Shown here one piece after another: positions 1-5,055 of a stretch of 8,324 nucleotides of DNA. The notes under the pieces were generated by a model. The model saw only the letters and a list, made by a program, of their open reading frames with translations, was not told where the DNA came from and made no database searches. A program made the position numbers and the translations under genes. The stretch's first letter is position 1; every line of letters starts with the position of its first letter. The stretch comes from Gammaproteobacteria bacterium UBA3498. GTDB lineage: Bacteria; Pseudomonadota; Gammaproteobacteria; Pseudomonadales; Pseudohongiellaceae. Location of the stretch: the NCBI GenBank assembly GCA_002377605.1, contig DFQD01000054.1, positions 2,417 to 10,740 of the forward strand, given 5' to 3'.

Positions 1-2
1 CT

Positions 3-59
3 TACGCGGGGGAAGTCTATTTTTTGCGCGTATTTGAGGCTGAAGAGAAGTTCAGTTAG
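3..59 (+). CDS. Possible 3' end of an unidentified + strand gene (left-truncated)
   Basis: An open frame enters from the left edge and ends at TAG (57-59). The 18 residues read YAGEVYFLRVFEAEEKFS, a plausible charged C-terminus, but this is too short to assign to any family. The other two + frames also stop early (35-37 and 73-75). The main support is positional: a small hairpin with a T tail follows about 40 bp downstream and would end this transcript before the convergent receptor gene. A chance open frame of this length is entirely possible. Confidence 0.25.
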   Translation, partial: YAGEVYFLRVFEAEEKFS

Positions 60-83
60 ATTTAATGCGGATTAGGCTCCTGT

Positions 84-128
84 GCAAATCCTTTGTGTCT
101 TTTAAGTAAGACTTTTATGAGGATTTGC
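84..128. terminator. Nested inverted repeat between convergent ends; possible + strand terminator
   Basis: The outer arms are GCAAATCCT (84-92) and AGGATTTGC (120-128), a perfect 9-bp match. Nested inside is a 5-bp stem, GTCTT (97-101) with AAGAC (108-112), followed on + by TTTT (113-116). Read on +, the inner hairpin plus T run resembles a weak intrinsic terminator. Read on -, the outer arm begins at the first base after the receptor stop codon (129-131) and no U run follows, so a classical terminator in that direction is doubtful. It could instead be a 3'-end stabilising structure. Confidence 0.35.
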
Positions 129-2276
129 TTAGAAAGTACGACGTACTTTCAGTGCGTAAACGGGACCGTTTTGCGAACAGTAGTCTTCAATTTCCTCTAC
201 TATGCTATCGACAGTAGCGCCAAAAAATCGGGTTCGTTCACGACAGCGTAATGGATCATTTGCATTCATCATGTCTAAGCGAAATGTAATTCCATTAAAC
301 ATTTTCTTCTCGATGAAAAGCGTTAAGCTGTAATCTCTTATATCTCTTTCGATATCATTGATATCGATTTGAGTGCGAGCATCGCTTTCGTTATCAGAGT
401 TAAAGTAATTAAACCCATAGCTCATGCCCCAATCGGTGATGTCATGGCGGAAACTGGCACGACCAAACCAGCGCGAATTATATCGCATTCTGCGTTTAAT
501 CTTGAGGAAGGGGTCTGTTACTTCGGAATCCTGCACGCTGAACCCCACAGTAAGTAATGCGCTTGGTAAACCGATATAGCCAAGGCGTGAACTCGCGTCT
601 AAATTCAGACCATAGCGATAAGCACCTCCGATGTTACCGCGGGCTGAACGTAAATCTTCCGGGCTGGTTGATACATCGACTCGGTCGATTACATCTTCAT
701 AATCGCGGTAGTACAGTTCTGAATTAATGACACCAATACTATTAGGAAGGCGATATTCTAAATTAAGAGAATATTCCCAATGTTGCTCTTGAACGATTTC
801 TGGATTACCCGCCTGGGTATTTTGATCATCGTCATTGTTGTCTGATGAAGCCATGAAATCTGAGAAGCTCAACTGCGAAACGATCTTTTCTAACGTTGCG
901 CGCAATTGCACTGACTGATTGAAGTTATAGCGATAATCGAGCTTAGGTCTCAGAAAGTCGAAATCCCGTTTGTTGTATACATCGCCGGTCTGGGTAATCG
1001 TGGAAGTTTCATAAATGAAAGAGCTCTCTAAGGATGACTTATCATTTATCTGCCAATTGTGAACGATGAAGTTTTCGTAACGAATTTCCTCAACCATAGA
1101 ATCCGAGTTATCAATAGGTACTGGCGTTAAGAAGCCGTGTTCAGAGGAGGGTGCATCACCAAGGTTTAAACCTAAGCGTAAGTTCCCATCCCGGATTGTC
1201 TGGGCTCTTTCAATCCCTAATTCGATACCATGATCGAAAAAAGGATCGAAGGTATACGATGTACGTATAATTCTTTCCTGGTCTCTGCCGTCATTGTAGA
1301 GAAAAAGATTCTTTTCTTCTCGATCAGCAAAAACATCAAAACGATCGCGTTCGGAATGCCATTGGCCATCGTTGGCAATAAAAAGTAATCGGTATTTGCT
1401 GCCACCTTCAAATTCATATTCGTAGTCACCGCCTATTTCCCAATTATCACGGCAACGATTTATAAGCTCTCTTTCCTGTGTGGAGATGATTCCAGTATCG
1501 GTATAGTCATTAATAAAGCGATCTTTATCTTCCGGAGCGCAGTCTCCTCCATAGAGACCATTAAACTGAACCAAGCTGTTTTCAAATTGATACCCAAGAT
1601 TAAAACTGGTTTGGTAGTCAGTTTGATCGCGTGTACTTTCCTCGTTACGAGTCTCCAAAAGATTGCCCAGAGCATCGCGGCTGAATTCTTTGCCGATTGT
1701 ATTTTGGTAGCGTGGCTCCCCTTCTAAGTGGAAGAGATAATTGAAGGCGCCAGTCTGACCAGTCCAGGAAATCTTTGCTCCCGGATCCAATGTACCATCA
1801 TGGTAGCGGTCCATGTTTGCTTCTGCAGTAATGCTTGAGCGGGATTGGACATCTTTAAGAACAATATTGACGACCTGGCCACCACTTCGGATATCCATTT
1901 CTTCAGAAGTGCCACGAATGATTTCGATATAGTCCACCTGATCAGCGGATATTCGGCTTAATTGACTGCGCCCTTCATTGTTCTTGCCAGTTTGACGCTG
2001 TCCATTTATGAGTATTTCATTTTCCCCTGCGCCTAATCCCCGTCGATTGCCACTACCGCCACGATTGTTCATAGCCAGGCTAATTCCTGGAATACGATCG
2101 ATCATGTCGTTTACGTTTACTGGAGAATATTCTGAGAAGAACGCGGCAGCGTAGATCACGCTGGAATCTTCTACAGTGGATTCCGCGTTATGTTGCGCCA
2201 CGGATTCGGTGGTTGCCGCAATAGCCAGACTGAGGATACTGGCTTGAAAGAATTTTTGTCGAATACCAACTGACAT
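129..2276 (-). CDS. TonB-dependent outer-membrane receptor (downstream paralog), ligand unknown
   Basis: This is a predicted 715-aa outer-membrane active transporter powered by TonB-ExbB-ExbD. In order it shows a signal peptide (hydrophobic stretch, likely cut after SVA at residue 27), a TonB-box-like segment near residues 37-43 (DSSVIYAA region), a plug domain to about residue 145 (DMIDRIPGI, ILINGQR, YIEIIRGTS) and a β-barrel ending in Phe, the usual BAM recognition residue. A GNP segment typical of these barrels lies in an acidic Asn/Asp-rich context. The frame also opens at TTG 2288, but I chose ATG 2276: it aligns the signal peptide and TonB box with the neighbouring paralog (2627-4792) almost residue for residue. 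The Shine-Dalgarno sequence is weak. Cys246 and Cys275 lie in a predicted loop and are absent from the paralog; Cys678 and Cys700 near the C-terminus are shared. The substrate cannot be inferred. The family call is firm, the start moderately so. Confidence 0.86.
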   Translation of the reverse strand: MSVGIRQKFFQASILSLAIAATTESVAQHNAESTVEDSSVIYAAAFFSEYSPVNVNDMIDRIPGISLAMNNRGGSGNRRGLGAGENEILINGQRQTGKNNEGRSQLSRISADQVDYIEIIRGTSEEMDIRSGGQVVNIVLKDVQSRSSITAEANMDRYHDGTLDPGAKISWTGQTGAFNYLFHLEGEPRYQNTIGKEFSRDALGNLLETRNEESTRDQTDYQTSFNLGYQFENSLVQFNGLYGGDCAPEDKDRFINDYTDTGIISTQERELINRCRDNWEIGGDYEYEFEGGSKYRLLFIANDGQWHSERDRFDVFADREEKNLFLYNDGRDQERIIRTSYTFDPFFDHGIELGIERAQTIRDGNLRLGLNLGDAPSSEHGFLTPVPIDNSDSMVEEIRYENFIVHNWQINDKSSLESSFIYETSTITQTGDVYNKRDFDFLRPKLDYRYNFNQSVQLRATLEKIVSQLSFSDFMASSDNNDDDQNTQAGNPEIVQEQHWEYSLNLEYRLPNSIGVINSELYYRDYEDVIDRVDVSTSPEDLRSARGNIGGAYRYGLNLDASSRLGYIGLPSALLTVGFSVQDSEVTDPFLKIKRRMRYNSRWFGRASFRHDITDWGMSYGFNYFNSDNESDARTQIDINDIERDIRDYSLTLFIEKKMFNGITFRLDMMNANDPLRCRERTRFFGATVDSIVEEIEDYCSQNGPVYALKVRRTF
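132..150 (-). repeat. Inverted repeat (8-3-8) in the last codons of the downstream receptor gene
   Basis: GAAAGTAC (132-139) and GTACTTTC (143-150) are perfect reverse complements around a 3-base loop. They fall in the final codons (K-V-R-R-T-F) just before the TAA stop. In the - strand mRNA this hairpin and the 84-128 hairpin flank the stop codon. The paralogous gene at 2627 does not have this repeat at its 3' end, so it is not required by the conserved protein ending. Confidence 0.45.
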
Positions 2277-2284
2277 TAAGGTTC

Positions 2285-2425
2285 TCAAAACTTATTCCAT
2301 TTTGCAGCTAAAATTTTTGGTCTTAGGAGCAATTCAATACAACGTTCAAGCACAGTTTCCGGATTACTATGAATGATAATCTGATCTGGACATTGCGGTC
2401 GTGATTGGACTTTCTTTGCCTCCAT
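2285..2425 (-). CDS. Possible 46-codon leader ORF upstream of the receptor
   Basis: The frame opens at ATG (2425-2423) and closes at TGA (2287-2285), 8 bases before the receptor ATG at 2276. The peptide starts MEAKKVQSRPQ and ends ILAAKWNKF. It has two cysteines, no membrane segment and a helix-prone second half (PETVLERCIELLL). I recognise no family. There is no convincing Shine-Dalgarno sequence before the ATG. If the -10 at 2441-2446 is used, the transcript would begin only about 9 bases before it, so initiation would be nearly leaderless. Its end position would allow translational coupling to the receptor. A 46-codon open frame arises by chance fairly often, so this is weakly supported. 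Confidence 0.2.
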   Translation of the reverse strand: MEAKKVQSRPQCPDQIIIHSNPETVLERCIELLLRPKILAAKWNKF

Positions 2426-2433
2426 GCGAAAGA

Positions 2434-2448
2434 GCTATAAATTATAGC
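2434..2448. promoter_or_regulatory. Perfect 15-bp AT-rich palindrome containing a consensus -10 (candidate receptor promoter)
   Basis: GCTATAA (2434-2440), a central A, and TTATAGC (2442-2448) form a perfect 7-1-7 palindrome. On the - strand it contains TATAAT (2446-2441), an exact sigma-70 -10 box. The hexamer 17 bases upstream is CAGTTC, a poor -35, so activator dependence or a chance match is possible. On + the same palindrome offers TATAAA (2436-2441), so it could act in both directions. A transcript from the - strand box would have a leader of about 158 bases before the receptor ATG at 2276. Confidence 0.35.
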
Positions 2449-2489
2449 GATGAGCCTGGTTCAGAACTGTGACAAATTGTGCGGATATG

Positions 2490-2509
2490 ATGGCAAAAGT
2501 GCCATTTTT
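2490..2509 (+). terminator. Rho-independent terminator-like hairpin on + (first of two)
   Basis: ATGGCA (2490-2495), loop AAAG, TGCCAT (2500-2505), then a T run through 2509. The 6-bp perfect stem, tetraloop and immediate T tail are the classic arrangement, but only in the + direction; on - the stem is followed by CATATCC. No + strand gene is known upstream, so what it would terminate is unexplained. It lies 20 bp before a second similar hairpin. Confidence 0.45.
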
Positions 2510-2510
2510 C

Positions 2511-2530
2511 GGGCATTTGGCTGCCCTTTT
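2511..2530 (+). terminator. Second tandem terminator-like hairpin on +
   Basis: GGGCA (2511-2515), loop TTTGGC, TGCCC (2522-2526), then TTTT (2527-2530). The stem is GC-rich (four G:C pairs plus one A:T). It follows the 2490-2509 hairpin after a single base, giving a double terminator in the + orientation. On the - strand the bases after the stem are GAAAA, not a U run. Confidence 0.4.
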
Positions 2531-2626
2531 ACAGATCTTACAGAATACGAATTATCGTCACAAAAAATGGAAACTTTAGTTAAGGGTATGTAATTAATTT
2601 TGAGCGGCGAGTGGTGTAATAAATTG

Positions 2627-4792
2627 CTAGAAAGTACCGCGAATTTTAATGGCATATTTTTCTCCAGCGTGGCTACAAGAATTTTCTATTTCATTCAGCA
2701 CTCCACTGGCAATTGTTCCTTGGATATAACGAGATCTGATGCGACAACGCTCTTGTTCATGGAAGTTGTAAGCCTCAAAGCGATAAGTGAGACCACCCCA
2801 GCCTTGGATTTCAAGAAAAGCTATCACAAAGTCATCCATGTCGAAGTCTTCAATTTTGTCGATGTCATAAAGAAATTGACCACCTTCAAAACTGCCGCTG
2901 ACATTAATGCCGTAGTTAATGCTGCGACTGGTCAAGTCGTGACGAATTCCGTAGCGATAGCTGCCACGGCCTTGTCTTTGTAGGCGACGATTTATGCCGA
3001 GGAAGGGGTCGCGAACGTTGCCTTGCTCTAGCTCTATCCTAGAAGTGAGCAGTATTTGTGGAAAATTAAAACTAGCTAGCCGCAAGCTGGCATCGATACT
3101 ACCGCCGTAACGCTTGCCATCACTGATATTACCATTAGCAGATAAGATTTTTTTGTCCGAAGACACGTCAATTTTTTCGATAATATCTTCTAGATCATGG
3201 TAGAACAAATTAATGTTTAACACGCCGTTGCTATCACTGAAACGGTACTCAAGATTAAGGTCATAGCGCCAGGATTGTTCCTGCTTTATATCCGGGTTCC
3301 CAGCGATTGCATCTTGATCGTCATCAGAATCATTAGTGTTCGCGGTAAAATCATTAAAACTTAATTGAGCCACGTCTTTTTCTATAGTTGCTCTGAGCTG
3401 GAATGAAGGGGTGATATCAAATCGGTAATCTACTTTTGGTCTAATAAAGTCAAAGTCCCTTTCTTTTCTGACATCGCCAGTTTGCTTAATAGTGGATTCT
3501 TCGAAAATTAAAGTGCTTTCCAATGACATACGGTCATTAATCTGCCAGTTGTGTACGGCAAAAGCTTCATAACGAACTTCTTCTACAGTCGCGTTAGAAT
3601 TTGTAATCTGAGTAAGTCCACCAAATGCATCTGCAATTGGTCCGGTTGCTGTTTCTAGACCGAGTTTTAGCGTCGAATCCAGTGTTGTTTGCGCGTGCTC
3701 TATACCAAATTCTATATCCTGAATTGGGTTTAGATTCATTGCGTAAGAAGATCTTAGAATTTTCTCTTCATAACGGTTAAAGGTTTCCAAAAAAAGATCT
3801 TTAGTATTGCTTCGATCAATATCGAATCTTTCTCGCAAACGATTATCTTTATTTTGATTAATGATAAAAAGGTTCTTCCAGCGGTTACCATTGCTGAATG
3901 TGTGTTCATAGTCACCACCAATTTCCCAGAAGTCAGAGTCGTTATCAATTTTGTCTTTTTCAAATTCAGTCGCTACTGGATTTGCCAAGAGGCTTGTAAT
4001 AGCTCTTCTTTCGTCACCAGGCGCATCGGTTTGTTGATATTGTGCATTGAAATGCACAATATCGTTTGTAGTAAATTGATACCCAAGGTTGGTACTAAAG
4101 GTTGTAGGTTGTTGATCGGTTATTTGTTTGCGTTCTACTGAGTCATTGGCCAAACCGTCTGCCAATGTGCTGGTTTCAAACCCTTTGCGGTATTCATAGC
4201 GGGGCTCAGATTCAAAGCTGACTAAATAATCCAAGTTACCTTGTTGACCACTGGCAGAAAACTTCGCACCCGGTTTAATTTCGCCATCATGATTATGGTC
4301 TGCATTAACTTCATAATTGAAAGATAAACGAGATTCTGCTTCCAGTAAGACAATGTTTATAATTTGAGAGCCTCCGCGGACATCTAAGTCTCCTGAAGTG
4401 CCGCGAATGATTTCGATTCTTTCAACTTGATTCGCTGGAATACGAGTTAGCTGAGAGTTACCTTCATTCTCTTTACCAGTAATCCTCCGTCCATTAATGA
4501 GGACTTGATCGCCACCTAGCCCTAATCCTCTGCGTTCTGATCCTCCTGAGCTGCCAGGACCGCCACTATTATTAAAGTTGCCGCCACGCGCGATGTTGAT
4601 GCCTGGGATACGGTCCAGCATATCGCTGACTGAGTATGGCTCATATTGATTAAAATAGGCCGCAGAGTAGGTAACGGTGGAATCGTCATTTCCAACTGGA
4701 GGCTCTTGTGCATGCAGGCAAAAAGAAGACATTGCTAAGGCAAGTGTAATTATCGAGGCCGGGGAATGATTTGTTTTCCAGTTGGGAAACAT
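2627..4792 (-). CDS. TonB-dependent outer-membrane receptor (upstream paralog), ligand unknown
   Basis: A 721-aa outer-membrane receptor of the same subfamily as the gene at 129-2276. The signal peptide is likely cut after LHA (residue 28). A TonB-box-like DSTVTYSA lies at 37-44, and the plug domain spans roughly 45-150 (DMLDRIPGI 58-65, QVLINGRR 96-103, VERIEIIRGTS 123-133). The rest is a β-barrel with the conserved AGNP at 497-500 and a terminal Phe. A Gly/Ser/Asn-rich stretch (about 70-86) in the plug is longer than in the paralog. The mature protein has only two cysteines, 683 and 706, near the C-terminus; the paralog's loop pair is missing here. The start is well supported: GGAG (4799-4802 on -) sits 6 bases before the ATG. 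Conserved blocks such as VHNWQIND show that the two genes arose by duplication. No neighbouring catabolic or iron genes indicate the ligand. Confidence 0.9.
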   Translation of the reverse strand: MFPNWKTNHSPASIITLALAMSSFCLHAQEPPVGNDDSTVTYSAAYFNQYEPYSVSDMLDRIPGINIARGGNFNNSGGPGSSGGSERRGLGLGGDQVLINGRRITGKENEGNSQLTRIPANQVERIEIIRGTSGDLDVRGGSQIINIVLLEAESRLSFNYEVNADHNHDGEIKPGAKFSASGQQGNLDYLVSFESEPRYEYRKGFETSTLADGLANDSVERKQITDQQPTTFSTNLGYQFTTNDIVHFNAQYQQTDAPGDERRAITSLLANPVATEFEKDKIDNDSDFWEIGGDYEHTFSNGNRWKNLFIINQNKDNRLRERFDIDRSNTKDLFLETFNRYEEKILRSSYAMNLNPIQDIEFGIEHAQTTLDSTLKLGLETATGPIADAFGGLTQITNSNATVEEVRYEAFAVHNWQINDRMSLESTLIFEESTIKQTGDVRKERDFDFIRPKVDYRFDITPSFQLRATIEKDVAQLSFNDFTANTNDSDDDQDAIAGNPDIKQEQSWRYDLNLEYRFSDSNGVLNINLFYHDLEDIIEKIDVSSDKKILSANGNISDGKRYGGSIDASLRLASFNFPQILLTSRIELEQGNVRDPFLGINRRLQRQGRGSYRYGIRHDLTSRSINYGINVSGSFEGGQFLYDIDKIEDFDMDDFVIAFLEIQGWGGLTYRFEAYNFHEQERCRIRSRYIQGTIASGVLNEIENSCSHAGEKYAIKIRGTF

Positions 4793-4935
4793 CTAATACT
4801 CCAATTTCACTAATGCTTTTTCTAGCGCCGCTACTACAAACCGGGCGTAAGTATGAACATAAGAGCTGACGATGTATGCAGAGATTTTTCAATAATTGTG
4901 ATTTTTTGTAATGGTGAAACTGGCTAGACTCTTTT

Positions 4936-4964
4936 TTGCGCTTAATTGATGAATTAAGGATAAT
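4936..4964 (+). promoter_or_regulatory. Candidate ETF-QO promoter with a palindrome filling the -35/-10 spacer
   Basis: TTGCGC (4936-4941) and GATAAT (4959-4964, 5 of 6 to TATAAT) are 17 bases apart, the ideal sigma-70 spacing, although the -35 matches only at TTG. The spacer holds CTTAATT (4941-4947) and AATTAAG (4952-4958), a perfect 7-4-7 inverted repeat. A dimeric regulator bound there would block RNA polymerase. The predicted transcript start near 4971 would give a leader of about 85 bases. I cannot match the palindrome to a named regulator. Confidence 0.35.
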
Positions 4965-5007
4965 AGTAACCCTTTAAAATCACTGACAATTCAGAGAATT
5001 CTGATTA

Positions 5008-5018
5008 GCGGTAACCGC
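5008..5018. repeat. GC-rich palindrome in the ETF-QO leader
   Basis: GCGGT (5008-5012), a central A, and ACCGC (5014-5018) form a perfect 5-1-5 palindrome in otherwise AT-rich sequence, about 37 bases before the ETF-QO ATG. A shorter palindrome, AGAATTCT (4995-5002), lies just upstream. Either could be a protein-binding site. With a one-base centre, a large RNA hairpin is unlikely. Confidence 0.3.
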
Positions 5019-5044
5019 ATATCCACAAAATGAGAGAATAATTC

Positions 5045-5049
5045 AGAGG
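5045..5049 (+). promoter_or_regulatory. Ribosome binding site fixing the ETF-QO start
   Basis: AGAGG lies 6 bases before ATG 5056. A second in-frame ATG at 5071 also precedes the FAD-binding fold, but the spacing of this site favours 5056. Confidence 0.55.
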
Positions 5050-5055
5050 CATTCT

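Larger units (their letters stand above)
2277..2626. other. 350-bp gap between the two receptor genes
   Basis: This is longer than needed for simple co-transcription. From right to left (the direction of receptor transcription) it contains no - strand intrinsic terminator that I can find after the upstream receptor. It then has two adjacent hairpins whose T tails face + (2490-2530), an AT-rich perfect palindrome with a consensus -10 (2434-2448), and a 46-codon frame (2285-2425) ending 8 bases before the downstream receptor ATG. The downstream receptor therefore probably has its own promoter, possibly in addition to read-through. No tRNA or mobile-element signature is visible. Confidence 0.6.

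Noticed and set aside
2286..2288. TTG as the start of the downstream receptor (719 aa)
   Set aside because: ATG 2276 aligns the signal peptide and TonB box with the paralog without extra residues; TTG would add four unaligned residues.
2365..2390. Fur-box-like TGATAAT in the gap before the downstream receptor
   Set aside because: Only one half matches the Fur consensus; the second half is essentially unmatched, so iron control of the receptor cannot be claimed.
2465..2486. CRP-like TGTGA half-site
   Set aside because: The required TCACA partner six bases later is absent (GTGCG instead).
2461..2655. 64-codon - strand frame overlapping the upstream receptor stop and extending into the gap
   Set aside because: Starts inside the receptor gene in another frame, without a ribosome site, and runs through both hairpins; composition looks random.
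2600..2983. 127-codon + strand open frame antisense to the 3' end of the upstream receptor
   Set aside because: It begins at TTG, has no ribosome site, and its length is explained by the codon pattern of the receptor on the other strand; the receptor's conserved barrel ending covers most of it.
3854..4141. 95-codon + strand open frame inside the upstream receptor
   Set aside because: Entirely antisense to conserved barrel sequence with no recognisable domain; a shadow frame.
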